A stretch of 64,000 nucleotides of DNA from RYN-133 sp963785425 (GCA_963785425.1 CAWAVG010000001.1:620001-684000), one strand, 5' to 3'. Counted from the first letter of the stretch, positions 43,229-53,734 are shown. A program made the numbers and translations. The notes: generated by a model not told the origin, from the sequence alone.

Positions 43229-44653
43229 GTGAGTGCACCCACCATCGCGACGCTGGGCGATCTCCGTGCCTCCGGGCACGTCCACCGCAGTGTCAAGACC
43301 GAGATCCGGCAGAACCTGATCGAGCGGCTCATGACCGGCGAAACCACCCTTCCCGGCATCGTCGGCTTCGATGAGACGGTCGTCCCCGAGGTCGAGCGTG
43401 CATTGCTCGCGGGTCACGACATCGTCCTGCTCGGTGAGCGCGGACAGGGCAAGACGCGGCTGATCCGCACGCTGGTCGGGCTGTTGGACGAGTGGACCCC
43501 GGTGGTCGAGGGGTGCGAGATCAACGATCACCCCTACGCGCCCGTGTGCGGCCGCTGCCGGAATCTGCTCGACACCGAGGGCGATCTGTTGGCGGTCGCG
43601 TGGCGACACCGCAGCGAGCGTTACGGCGAGAAGCTGGCGACGCCCGACACGTCCGTCGGTGACCTGATCGGTGACGTCGACCCGATCAAGGTCGCGCAGG
43701 GACGCACGCTCGGCGATCCGGAGACGATCCACTTCGGCCTCGTGCCCCGCACGAATCGCGGCATCATCGCCGTGAACGAGTTGCCCGACCTGGCCGAGCG
43801 CATCCAGGTCGCACTGCTCAACGTTCTCGAGGAGCGCGACATCCAGGTGCGTGGCTACCAGTTGCGGATGAGCCTCGATCTGCTGCTCGTCGCGAGCGCG
43901 AACCCCGAGGACTACACGAACCGCGGTCGCATCATCACGCCGCTCAAGGACCGCTTCGGCGCGGAGGTGCGCACGCACTACCCCCTCGAGCTCAGCGACG
44001 AACTCGCGCTGATCGCGCAGGAAGCGGCCGTGTTGTGGTCCGACGCCGATTTCGCCGCTCCGGTGGTGCCGGGTCACCTCCTCGAGGTCATCGGACGGTT
44101 CGCGCGCAACGTCCGCGACGCACCGCAGGTCGACCAGCGGTCCGGTGTGTCAGCACGCTTCGCGATCGCTGCTGTCGAGACGGTCGCCGCATCGGCCGTG
44201 CGGCGCGCCGCCGTGGCGCGTGAGCCCATCGCCGTGGCCCGGGTTGCCGACCTGCCCTCGGTCATTCCGGCGTCGCGCGGCAAGGTCGAGTTCGACGACG
44301 CCGACGAGGGCCGCGAGTTCGAGGTGCTCGAGCACCTCATGCGGCGCTCGCTCGTCGAGACCTACCGCGCGCGACTCGCCGGACTGGATCTGCGGCCGTT
44401 GCAGGAGAAGTTCGACCAAGGGCTGACGGTAGAGACCGGCGACGCGGTCAGCGGTGAATCGCTGCTCGCTCAGCTCGGTCCGGTACCGGTGCTCGCGGCG
44501 CTGCTCGACCGCCTGGAAGCCGACGGCATCGGCGAGGGCCCGGCTGCGATCGGCATCGCCGCCGCGGCGTTGGAGTTCGCGCTGGAGGGCCTGCACCTGA
44601 ACAAGCGGCTCGCGAAGGACACCGACGGCGCACGTACGATCTACGGCAACTGA
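43229..44653 (+). CDS. MoxR/magnesium-chelatase-type AAA+ ATPase
   Basis: A 474-residue AAA+ protein of the ChlI/MoxR group: Walker A GERGQGKT, Walker B-like AVNELPDL, a Cys pair insert (CEINDHPYAPVCGRCRNLLD) and sensor region ASANPEDYTNRGRIITPLKD. Such ATPases work with a VWA-domain partner to remodel or insert metal into client proteins. In Mycobacterium the homologue (Rv0958) is next to its VWA partner (Rv0959). Here the VWA gene is 9 kb away at 53735 in the same orientation, with the sugar locus between. Start GTG 43229. Confidence 0.9.
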   Translation: MSAPTIATLGDLRASGHVHRSVKTEIRQNLIERLMTGETTLPGIVGFDETVVPEVERALLAGHDIVLLGERGQGKTRLIRTLVGLLDEWTPVVEGCEINDHPYAPVCGRCRNLLDTEGDLLAVAWRHRSERYGEKLATPDTSVGDLIGDVDPIKVAQGRTLGDPETIHFGLVPRTNRGIIAVNELPDLAERIQVALLNVLEERDIQVRGYQLRMSLDLLLVASANPEDYTNRGRIITPLKDRFGAEVRTHYPLELSDELALIAQEAAVLWSDADFAAPVVPGHLLEVIGRFARNVRDAPQVDQRSGVSARFAIAAVETVAASAVRRAAVAREPIAVARVADLPSVIPASRGKVEFDDADEGREFEVLEHLMRRSLVETYRARLAGLDLRPLQEKFDQGLTVETGDAVSGESLLAQLGPVPVLAALLDRLEADGIGEGPAAIGIAAAALEFALEGLHLNKRLAKDTDGARTIYGN

Positions 44654-45604
44654 CCGACCTCCCGCAGCAGCGCCTGCTCGGCACCGTCCGGTGCGCCCAG
44701 ATCGTCGAGCGCCAGCAACGCCGCCCCGAACACCGGCGCGCAGGCCGGCAGGCGCCGCGACACCTTCAACTCGTGTCGCGCGAGTTCGTCGGTGAGAAGT
44801 TCGTCGAGCAGGACGTGACCGGCACGCAGCACACCACCGCCGAGCACGAGCGGCACCTCGACGTCGTCGAGGCCGAGCCGGCGCACGAGCACCGCGGCCA
44901 TCCCGGCGATCTCTTGCGCGAGCCGCTCGACGATGCCGCACGCGACCTCGTCACCGTCGGCGGCGACTTCGAAGGTGAGCCGGGTGATCGGACGCAGATC
45001 GGCCCACGCCAGCGCCCCGGTGTGCACCGCGAGACCGACCTCCAGAGCACTCGGTCTGCCGAACGCCGCTGCGATGCGGGCGCTGAGCGTGGTGGGACGG
45101 CCGCGGCCGTCCTCGCCACGCACCGCTGACCACAGACCGGTGCGCATGAGACCGTCACCACCGCCCCAGTCGCCGGTGAGTTCGCCGATCGCGGGGAAGC
45201 GCGCGATGCGCCCGTCCGGCGCGACACCGACCGCGTTGATGCCGGCGCCGCAGACGACAGCCACGCCCCAGCGTTCCGGTGCGCCCGAGCGCAGCAGCGC
45301 GATCGTGTCGTTGCCGACAGTGATGCGGCGTGCCCAACCCGCGGCGCTGAGCCGGTCGTGCAGAACGGCTTCTTCCTCGGGCAGGTCGGCGCCGGCGAGA
45401 TAGGCGGACATCAGCTCGACCTGCCCCGGCACGTCGAGGTCGGCCACGACCGCGGCGAGCACCGCCATGGCTGCGTCGACGCCCTCGATCTGCGGCCGGA
45501 AGCCGGCACCGCGCGCGGCGCGCTGCGACGGTGCCGTCGGCGCGCAGCAGCAATGCCTCGGTCTTGCTGTTACCGCCGTCGACGGCGATCGCGGTCACGT
45601 CCAT
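44641..45604 (-). pseudogene. BadF/BadG-type sugar kinase (N-acetylglucosamine kinase-like), one frameshift
   Basis: About 321 residues of the BadF/BadG/BcrA ATPase superfamily used by GlcNAc/glucosamine kinases. N-terminal phosphate-binding AIAVDGGNSKTEALLL, then after a frame change near 45530 GFRPQIEGVDAAM, ITVGNDTIALLRSG, VCGAGINAVGV, GELTGDWGGGDGL and VLGGGVLRAGHVLL. The frameshift falls in the GC run GCGCGCCGCGCGCGG. It overlaps the GH4 gene by 10 bases and its 3' end overlaps the MoxR gene 3' end by 13 bases. It probably phosphorylates an imported amino sugar or glucoside. Confidence 0.8.
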
Positions 45605-46850
45605 GACAGGTACCGGGCGTTCGCGTCGAGCAGCGCCGCGGCGAGGCGCCGCGCGAGGTCGTACTGCCCGATGAGCGGATGCGCGAGCAACGCCTCGACG
45701 ACGCGCTCCTCGCCGCCGCGCAGCGCGGCATCGAGAGCGAGCGACTCGTAGGCGCTCACGTGGGCGACGAGACCCGGCCTGGTGCGCAGTGAGCGGATCG
45801 ACCGGCACCGGTTTGATCCCTCCTGCTTCGACCCGGGCCGGCACTTCGACGACCGTTTCGTCGGCCAGGAACGGCAATCGCCCGTTGTTGCGGACGTTCA
45901 CCACATGCCGGCCGGGTGCGCCGCCGAGCAGCGATGCGACCAGCGCGACCGCGGCCTCGCTGTAGTAGGCGCCGCCCCGTTGTGTGAGCAACTCCGGCTT
46001 CGTGTCGAGGGACGGATCGGCGTACAGCTCGAGCAGTTCGGTCTCGATGCGCTGCACGACCTCTGCGCGGCTCGGCGCCGCGCGTTGCTCGCGCACCACC
46101 TCGTCGTGCAGGTAGTAGTAGCGCAGGTAGTACGACGGCACCGAGTGCACGAGATCGATGAGTGCGGCCGGCACCTCGATGCGGTCGGCCAGTGCGTCGA
46201 GGTGCCGTTCCAGCAGATCGTGGCAGCTCGTCACGTCCGTTCACCCGTACCGACTGCTCCCACGTCAGGTGGTTGAGGCCGACGTGACCGAGTTCGACGT
46301 CGTCGGGAGACACGTCGAGCAGCTCGGCGAACCAGCGTTGGAAGCCGATGGCGACGTTGCACAGGCCCACCGCGCGATGGCCTTCGTCCAGCAGCGCACG
46401 CGTCACGATGCCCACCGGATTGGTGAAGTCGACGATCCAGGCGTCGGGCTCGAGCGCACGCACGCGTTCCGCGATGTCGAGCACGACGGGAACCGTCCGC
46501 AATGCCTTGGCCAGACCGCCGACACCCGTTGTCTCCTGGCCGAGACAGCCGAAGTCGAGCGGCAGCGTCTCGTCGCAGGCACGCGCGTCCTGACCGCCGA
46601 CCCGCAACTGCACGAGCACCGCGGACGCGCCGTCGACACCGTCGTCGAGGCGATCGGTGCTGCGCACCCGGATCGGTGCGCCGAGCCGGTCGACGATGCG
46701 CTGCGACACGGCGGCCACCCGCTCGGTGCGCTCGCGCGCCGGGTCGACGAGGACGAGTTCGTCGACGGTCAGCACGTCGGTCATCCGAGCCAGCCCGTCC
46801 GCGAGCTCCGGCGTGTATGTCGATCCGCCGCCGACCACAGCGAGCTTCAT
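45595..46850 (-). pseudogene. GH4 6-phospho-beta-glucosidase, two frameshifts
   Basis: A GH4 enzyme of about 418 residues, using NAD+ and a divalent metal. Rossmann VVGGGSTYTPELADGL, GGLAKALRTVPVVL, FTNPVGIVTRALLD, metal ligands VGLCNVAIGFQRW and VGLNHLTWEQSVRVNG are in the first frame. Near 46235 the frame changes to the segment with HSVPSYYLRYYYLHDEVV, KPELLTQRGGAYYSEAAV, VVNVRNNGRLPFLADETVVE; near 45785 it changes again to LRTRPGLVAHVSAYESLALD and the end. Motifs are complete. GH4 of this type needs a 6-phosphorylated substrate, which the adjacent kinase rather than a PTS would supply. Confidence 0.82.
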
Positions 46851-47754
46851 CCCTTCACCCCCGAGAAGGTGACGCCCTCGATGAATGCCCGCTGCGCGAG
46901 CACGAACATCACCAGCACCGGCGCGGTGACGAGCAGGGTCGCCGCCATCGTCAGGTTCCACTGCACGTGGTGCAGGCTGCGGAACGAGGCCAGGCCGAGC
47001 GACAGCGTCCAGTTGCCCGGGTTCTCGCTGGCGAAGACCAGCGGGCCGTAGTAGTCGTTCCACGCGTAGAAGAAGGTGAACAGCCCGACAGCTGCGAGCG
47101 CGGGACGGATCAACGGGATGATCACCCGCAACAGGATGCGCAGCTCGCCGCAACCGTCGACGCGTGCGGCGTCGACGTACTCCTGCGGCAGCCCGACCAG
47201 GAACTGGCGTAGCAGGAAGACGCTGAACGCATCGGTGAACAGGTTGGGGATGACGAGCGGCCACAGCGTCCCCGTCAGATGGAACCGCGCCCACAGGATG
47301 TAGAGCGGCACGACGGTCACCTGCGGCGGCAGCATCATCGTCCCGATGACCGCGAGCAGCACGACGCGACGACCGCGGAAGCGCAGCCGGGCGAGCGCAT
47401 ACGCCACGGGCAGGCTCGACGCTAGCGTGAACACGGTGGCCAGTCCGGCGTAGACGATGCTGTTGCGCAACCAGGTGAGCACCGGCGCCTGATCGAAGAC
47501 CGGACGCGAAGTTCGACCAGTGCCAGTGCCTGGGCCACAAGCTCGACGTCAGCGCCTGGTCGTCGCTCATGACCGCGGTGAGCAGCACGAACACGAGCGG
47601 CAGCACGAACGACGATCGAGACCGCGATGGCCACTGCGTGGGACGCGACCCACGACAGCATCGCCTTGCGGCTGCGGCGGCGTCGGCGCGCGACGTGCGC
47701 CGACCCGAGCCCGGCCGGGACGGCCGAGCGGCGGGCCACCTCGACCTGCGCCAT
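46847..47754 (-). pseudogene. Sugar ABC transporter permease (MalG type), two frameshifts
   Basis: A MalG-family permease of about 302 residues. The start (MAQVEVARRSAV... SWVASHAVAIAVSIV) is in one frame, FVLPLVFVLLTAVMSDDQAL in a second from about 47610, and VLTWLRNSIVYAGLATVFTL to the end in a third from about 47510. The EAA loop region (EYVDAARVDGCGELRILLRV) and C-terminus (LAQRAFIEGVTFSGVKG) are normal. Partner of the MalF-type gene upstream, with which it shares TGATG. Confidence 0.82.
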
Positions 47755-48737
47755 CAGGCATCACCCGTCAGCGACTTGGTCCCGCGCAACAGACCCGCGG
47801 TGAAGATCAGCGCGACCAGGAACAGGACGACGGAGAGCGCACTCGCGTAGCCCATGTTGAACTGCGTGAAGCCCTGCTCGACGATCAGCTGCGGATAGGT
47901 GAGGGTCGAGCCGTTCGGATAGCCCGGCGGATTGGACGTGCCCGGCAGGTCGGTCACGCCGGATGCCACCCTGGCCGCGACCGTCGCCTGCGTGAAGTAC
48001 TGCAGGGTGTCGATGACCCCGGTGATCGTCGCGAACAACAGCACCGGCGAGATGCCGGGAAGGGTGACGTAGCGGAACCGCGCGGCTCGCCCGGCGCCGT
48101 CGATCGCGGCCGCTTCGTGCAGCTCGCGCGGCACGTCGAGCAGCGCCGCCATCATGATCACCATCAGGTCACCGATGGCCCACAGCGACAGCAGCACGAG
48201 GGCCGGCTTCGACCAGGTCTCCGAGGTGAACCATCCCGGCCCGCTGATGCCGAGCTTGTCGAGGATCTGGTTGACCGGCCCCGTCCCGGGATTGAACAGG
48301 AAGACGAACGCGATCGTCGACGCGACCGGGGGGACGAGGTACGGCAGGTACACCAGCGCACGGAACAGCGACGCTCCCGACTTCAACGACACCGCGATGC
48401 CGGCCACGCCGAGGCCGAGCAGGATGCGCAGCGGCACCATCACGACGACGAGCCACAGGGTGTTGCGCACTGCGACCCAGAAGTCGGGATCTTCGGTGAA
48501 CATGTACTGGTAGTTGGAGAACCCCACCCAGCGCGGATTGCTCAGCAGGTCGTAGTGCGTGAACGAGAAGTACACCGTCGCGGCGAGCGGATACAGGAAG
48601 AACAGGCCCACGCCGAGCAGCCACGGGCTGAGGAACGCGATGACCGTGAAGCGCCTGCGTCGGCGCCGACGGCTGCGGCCGACCGGCTGCGCCCGGTCGG
48701 CCGCGGCCGCCGATCGATCGGCGACGGCAGCGGTCAC
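47754..48737 (-). CDS. Sugar ABC transporter permease (MalF type)
   Basis: A 327-residue, six-helix permease with the EAA motif region ELHEAAAIDGAGRAARFRYV and the typical N-terminal helix FLSPWLLGVGLFFLYPLAA. It forms the membrane channel with the MalG-type protein for an oligosaccharide. It is the only gene of this locus with an unbroken frame. GTG 48737 overlaps the binding-protein stop (GTGA). No cognate MsiK-type ATPase is in the window, which is usual for actinobacterial sugar importers that share one ATPase. Confidence 0.94.
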   Translation of the reverse strand: MTAAVADRSAAAADRAQPVGRSRRRRRRRFTVIAFLSPWLLGVGLFFLYPLAATVYFSFTHYDLLSNPRWVGFSNYQYMFTEDPDFWVAVRNTLWLVVVMVPLRILLGLGVAGIAVSLKSGASLFRALVYLPYLVPPVASTIAFVFLFNPGTGPVNQILDKLGISGPGWFTSETWSKPALVLLSLWAIGDLMVIMMAALLDVPRELHEAAAIDGAGRAARFRYVTLPGISPVLLFATITGVIDTLQYFTQATVAARVASGVTDLPGTSNPPGYPNGSTLTYPQLIVEQGFTQFNMGYASALSVVLFLVALIFTAGLLRGTKSLTGDA

Positions 48738-50060
48738 TTCGACAGTTTCAGATCGTTCGTGATCTGCTGGTCGACCTTGGCCAGGTCGGACTTGAGGTCA
48801 GGGCTGGTCGCCCCGGATTGGTACTTCTGCAGGAACTGCTGGAACGTCACCTGGTACGCACCGCCGTTGGGGCTGGCCGGTGTCGTGCTCGTGTACTTGT
48901 TCGACGCGATGTTCAGGAACGTCGCGAAGTGCGGGTCGTTCTTCAGCTGGGTGGCTGCCTGCAGCGACGCCGTGGTCGTCGGGACGTTGCGGATCTTGTC
49001 GGCCAGGCTCACCAGCGTCTGCGGGTCGGTCGTCATGAACTTCACGAACTCCCACGCCGCGGCCTTGTGCGCGCTGCCGCGCGGGATCCCGAGGATCGTC
49101 CCCGTCACGTAGCCGGCGCCGTAGGTGGACGCGCGGTTGTCGGCCACCGGGAACGGCGCGGTGCCGTAGTCGAGCTTCGGTGCCTCGTCGCGGATGAACG
49201 CGGTGCGCCATTCACCGTCGATCGCCATCGCGACCTTCGACTTCTCGAACGGGTTGTCGGCGCTGAACTCCTGACCCAGCGACTGGCGGAACTTCTGCAG
49301 CTTCGCGTAGCCGTACCAGTCGATCAGCGACTTCTGCCAGCTCACCATCTGCGCCCAGGCCGGGTCGGTGGCGAGTGAGGACTTGCCGTTCTCCTGCCAC
49401 TGCGCACCCCAGGACGGTGCGAAGTGCGACGGGCGCCACCTCGTAGTAGTTCCAGTCGGGGATGAAGCCGGCGGTCTTGATGCTGCCGTCGGGGTTGAAC
49501 GTGGTCAGCTTCTTCGTCATCGCCGTCAACTCGCTGATCGTCTTCGGCGGTGACGTGTAGCCGGCCTGGGCGAGCATCGTCTTGTTGTAGTAGAGCCCGT
49601 AAACGTCCTGCAGCAGCGGCAGCGCGCAGCGCTTGCCGTCGAACTGCGTGTACTGCATCGATGCCGGGTTGAACTCGCTCGTGCTGACCCCGCTGTCCTT
49701 CATGAGGCCGGTGAGGTCCTGCCACGCCCCGGTCGCGCAGAACTTGCCGACGTTGTCCGTGGTGAAGCTCAGGGCCACGTCCGGCGGGTCACCACCGCTG
49801 ATCGCCTTGGTGATCTTGTCGTCGTCCTGGCCCTTCACGCTGTTGACCGTGATGTTCGGGAACTTGGCGTGGAACCGCGCGACCGCCGCGTTGAACGCAT
49901 TGACCTCGTTGTCGCCGGTGAATCCGTGCCAGACGGTGATCGTCTGCTTCGCGCCGGCCGACGGTCCGTTCGACGACGAGCCTCCGCCGGCCGTACACGC
50001 GCTCAACGCGAGCGCTCCGACCGCTGCGGCGGTGAACGCGAGACGTAGCGATCTGGTCAT
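48734..50060 (-). pseudogene. Sugar ABC transporter substrate-binding lipoprotein, one frameshift
   Basis: A family-1 solute-binding lipoprotein of about 442 residues. Signal and lipobox FTAAAVGALALSACTAGG; ligand-domain sequences ITVWHGFTGDNEVNAFNAAV, GGDPPDVALSFTTDNVGKFC and LPLLQDVYGLYYNKTML. The frame breaks near 49435 (YYEVAPVALRTVLG versus HFAPSWGAQWQENGKSSLAT) and the C-terminal half follows intact (WRTAFIRDEAPKLDYG, AAWEFVKFMTTDPQTLVSLA). Anchored outside the membrane, it delivers oligosaccharide to the two permeases. ATG 50060 overlaps the ROK stop (ATGA). Confidence 0.85.
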
Positions 50061-51224
50061 GAGGTGCTCCTGTCGATCGGGCCGAGGAAGGTGGCAAAGG
50101 CGGCGTCGCGTGCCCGCGTCGACTGCTGCCCGGACGGCGCCGAGCAGCACCGGGCGAGCGGCGACCGCGGTGGTTTCCACGGGCGGGCGGGTCATCGAGA
50201 TCTCGTCGAGTTCGCGCTGCACGCCGCAGGCGCAGCGCCTCGCCACCGGCCGTCCCTACGTCGCCGGCGAGGACGACGAGGGGCGGGTCGATGACCGAGC
50301 AGATCGCGGCGAGCCCGGTCGCCACGCGCCCGGCCAGCTGGTCGAGGGCCTGCCGGCGCGGCGGCGTTGCCCGTGTCCGCGGCTGCGGCCGCGCGGCGCA
50401 GTGCGACCTCGGCGGTGCGGGCGCCGAACCCGGCATCGGCGAGCAGCGCGCGCACGGCGGGTGCGCCGATCAAGGACTGGAAGCCGCCGGTGTTGCGGCG
50501 GCGCACACTGCGCGGGACGTCAGCGCCGGGTACGGGCATGTAGCCGACCTCGCCCGCGCCGCCGCGCGCGCCGGCGAGCACCTGCCCGCCGCTCACGTGC
50601 GCGAGCCCGAGACCGGCGCCCATCCACAACAGCGCGAAGTCGCGGGTGCCGCGCGCGCAGCCATCTCGGCGACTGCCGCGAGGCGCACGTCGTTGACGAT
50701 CTCGACGGGGACGCCGAGCGCGTTGCGCAGGCGCACGGGAAGATCGACCTCGTGCCAGCCGCGCAGGTGGCTGGCGTACTCGAGCCGACCGGTGATCGGA
50801 TCGATCGAACCGGGACTGCCGACCGTCACGTGGGCAAGACTCTTGCGGTGAGTCCGGCGTCCGCGAGTGCCTGGGTGAGCACGTCGTGCAGGGACACGGC
50901 CGGATCGACAGACGCCGTCGCCTGCACCGACACTTCGCGCATCGCGAGGATCGAGCCGGTGACATCGGCGATCGCGCCCACGACCCTGCCCGGGGTGACG
51001 TCGACCCCGGCGGCGTAGGTCAGCGCGGGGTCGATGCGGTAGAGCTCCGCGTTCGGTCCGCGGCGGCCGGTGCGGTGGCCGTCGCTGACGACGGCGCCCG
51101 ACGCCTGCAGACGGGCGAGCAACTGGCCGGTGGTCGGTCGCGACAGTCCGGTGAGTTCGCTGAGCTCGGCCCGGGTCAGCGGCCCGCGGTCGAGCAGCAG
51201 GTCGAGCGCCGAACGGTCGTTCAT
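50057..51224 (-). pseudogene. ROK-family transcriptional repressor, about five frameshifts
   Basis: A ROK repressor of about 389 residues with N-terminal winged helix LTRAELSELTGLSRPTTGQL and sugar-kinase-like effector domain pieces: YAAGVDVTPGRVVGAIAD, SLAHVTVGSPGSIDPITG, PVEIVNDVRLAAVAEMAA, LLWMGAGLGLAHVSGGQV, GAGEVGYMPVPG, ALDQLAGRVATGLAAICSVI and the end AFATFLGPIDRS. Frame changes fall near 50833, 50660, 50370, 50225 and 50110. It should repress the importer operon and respond to an imported sugar or phospho-sugar. The conventional ROK zinc motif is not seen. Pseudogene or error-rich sequence. Confidence 0.8.
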
Positions 51225-51276
51225 CGTCCGGAGCAGGCTCGGGATCCCAGGAGTGCTCAGCGCGGCGTCTCTCTAT

Positions 51277-51291
51277 TAGGAAAGTTACCTA
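51277..51291. promoter_or_regulatory. ROK-type operator
   Basis: TAGGAAAGTTACCTA is a near-palindrome (TAGG-AA / TT-CCTA, mismatches only at two inner positions and the centre) in the 188-base gap between the divergent ROK repressor and the GH9 gene. It resembles the AGGAAA-TTTCCT style of sites bound by actinobacterial ROK proteins, and would control both directions. Confidence 0.6.
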
Positions 51292-51412
51292 TTGATTGGG
51301 ACAAGCTAGCCCCGGCGCCGCCGTTTGGGAAGTGCCTGCCCTTGTCTTTTCCAGTCGCGGGATGTGAGGATCGCTGCTAACTCGAAGGTTTGTTACAAGA
51401 TGGGACGACCTG

Positions 51413-53301
51413 ATGCGAGCAACCGCGCTGCTGTCCGCACTGCTTCTCGCCGCGCTCGGGCTGTCCCCGGCGCCGGCCGCCGCCGAGCCCGGCACGCGCG
51501 CGTCCGGCCCGGCGGCGCTGCTTCGCGTCGACCAGGGCGGTTATCTGGCCCGGCAGGCGAAGTTCGCCGTGCTGATGGCGCGCTCGGCGCGTCCCGGCGC
51601 GGTGGTCTACGTCGTCGACCGGCAGGGGCGTCGGGTGGCGCACCGCGACCGTGCACCGGCGCGCGTCCTGGAGCCGTGCCTACCCGACCGAGTACGGAGT
51701 GAGTTTCGGCCGGCTGACGCGCCCGGGTCGCTACCGGTTGGAGTTGGCGGGGACCTCGGTCCGGTCGCCCTGTCTTCAGCGTCGGCCACGCCTCGCGGTT
51801 GTGGACGCGGATGCTGCGGTTCGGCGTGCGCTTCGACCAGGTGCAACGCGACGGTACGCTCGATCGTGCGCGGCGCTCTGGACCGCAAGCCGTCGCACCT
51901 CAACGACGCGCACGCGGCGATGTACCGGTGGCCACAGTTCCAGCGCGGCTCGGACGTCATCGTCGGTGGCGACCTGACCAGGATCGGCGGGCCGGTCGAC
52001 GTGGCGGGCGGTTGGTTCGACGCGGGCGACTATCTGAAGTTCACCCACTCCACAGCGTACGCGGACGTGCTGCTCTACACCGCGGCGCGCGAACTCGGCC
52101 GGCGCGCGCCACGGTCGCTGCTGGCCGAGGCACGCCACGGTTCGGACTGGCTGTCGCGGATGTGGTTGCCGAAGTCGAAGACGCTGCTGTTGCAGGTCGG
52201 CATCGGTTCGGGCAACGCGGCGGGGACGTTCTACGGCGATCACGACGGCTGGCGCCTGCCGCAGCGCGACGACGGCAACCGCGGCCGGCTGTGGCGCTAC
52301 GTGGCGCACCGTCCGGTGTTCCGTGCGGCGCCGCCCGGGCACCTGATCAGCCCGAACCTCGTCGGGGCGCACGTCCGCGGCGTTCGCGCTCGCCGCGCAG
52401 ACCGACGCCCGATCGGCCCCGCGACGGGCACGGCACGAACTGGCGCTCGCCAGATCGCTCTATGCGATGGCCGATACGACGTCGCCGCCGCGCCCGCTGG
52501 TGACCGCACTGCCCAACGCCTTCTATCCCGAGTCGACGTGGCACGACGACATGGAACTCGGCGCGATCGAGATCGTGCGTGCGTCCCGCGCGTTGCACCG
52601 CCGGGCGACGCACTATCTGGTCGACGCCGGTCGGTGGGCTCGTGACTACTTGCGGTCGGACACCGGCGACACGTTCAACCTGTACGACGTGAGCGCGCTG
52701 GCGCATGCCGACCTCGCGCACGCGATGGGTCCGGCACGACTGGCGACGACGCGGCGAGCTTTGATCGCCGACCTGCGCCGCCAACTGCGCGGTGCGCAGC
52801 GACACGCGAGCCACGACCCGTTCGGAGCGGGTGTCGACGACACCGAGTTCGACGTCGACTCGCACACCTTCGGACTGATCGCCACCGAGGGCTGGTACGA
52901 GGCGCTGACGCACTCGCGGGCTTCGATGCGTTCGCCGCGCGACTGCGCGGTTGGGTGCTGGGACGCAACGCGTGGGGCACCAGCTTCATGGTCGGGATCG
53001 GCTCGACGTTCCCGCACTGCATGCAGCACCAGGTGGCCAATCTGTCGGGCACGCACGAACGGAAAGCCGCCGCTCGACGTCGGCGCCGTCGTCAACGGCC
53101 CGAACGGAGCGTCGCTGTTCCAGGGCGGTCTCGGCGGCTTCCAGGACGGCATGGTGCATTGCGTGGTGCCGGGCGACGAAGCGGTTCGACGGTTCGGGCA
53201 GCGCCTACCTCGACGACGTCCGCTCGTGGCAGACCGACGAACCCGCGCTCGACATGACCGGGGCGGCCATCGCCGCAGCAGCTGCGCAACTGGCGAAGTA
53301 G
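51413..53301 (+). pseudogene. Secreted GH9 glycoside hydrolase (endoglucanase family), about seven frameshifts
   Basis: A GH9 enzyme of about 629 residues. Signal peptide ATALLSALLLAALGLSPAPA, then a CelD-N-type Ig domain (LLRVDQGGYLARQAKFAVLM, AYPTEYGVSFGRLTRPGRYR) and the catalytic (alpha/alpha)6 barrel with the nucleophile-side GGWFDAGDYLKFTHST, TALPNAFYPESTWHDDMELG, GRNAWGTSFMVGIGSTFPH and the acid-bearing end SAYLDDVRSWQTDEPALD. Frame changes occur near 51665, 51770, 51853, 52370, 52915, 53060 and 53185. Substrate: cellulose/beta-glucan, or chitosan oligomers since some GH9 are glucosaminidases. Motif conservation suggests recent or artefactual damage. Confidence 0.82.
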
Positions 53302-53498
53302 TTCCAGGCGGCTCGCTCGTGCGGATTGTCGTTCGGATCGACAATCGGTTGGTGAGTGGTGTGGTCGATGGGATAGATGGCTGGGTCGACGGTGTGGGTG
53401 TGGCCGGTGGGGTCGGTCCAGGTGGTGGTGGCGGCGCGATCGGTGGCGGGGATGGGTCCGTGGCCGTCGAGTTCGTCGACGATCGCGATGACCAGCCG
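53302..53498 (-). pseudogene. DUF222/13E12-type fragment
   Basis: On the minus strand one frame reads IVDELDGHGPIPATDRAATT, then TWTDPTGHTHTVDPAIYPID, resembling the mid-region of DUF222-HNH proteins (pattern DGxGPI...W...TDPTG) between the two domains. No start, DUF222 core or HNH motif remains. It lies exactly at the edge of the frameshifted sugar locus. Confidence 0.45.
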
Positions 53499-53734
53499 CG
53501 CCGACGATGATCGCGGGAACGCGACCGGCAGCGATGATCGCGCAGCCCACGCTTTCCGCGCTGCTCACGTGGCTGTCGTCATTGCCGGCTGTGGTTGACA
53601 TCGGTCCAGATTGTCGTTGCGAAGACAACACAACCGTCGGCCTCCTACCTGCGATCCGTAGCGAGACGGTCGCCTCACCACCCCGTCGCTAGGCTCGAAC
53701 GGAAGGCAGACGGACGAGGATTCGGGGGTGCGCG
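53499..53734. other. Gap before the VWA gene
   Basis: No credible gene, repeat or hairpin was recognised here. Short open frames on both strands have no recognisable similarity. The VWA promoter should lie in the last 100 bases. Confidence 0.4.

Noticed and set aside
45756..47606. A single 616-residue minus-strand protein
   Set aside because: The frame joins the middle of the MalG-type permease to the start of GH4 with junk between; it is an artefact of frameshifts, not a fusion.
51413..52645. GH9 as an intact 410-residue protein
   Set aside because: The frame starts and resumes the homology, but its N-terminal and C-terminal parts leave the family pattern; the enzyme needs several frames.
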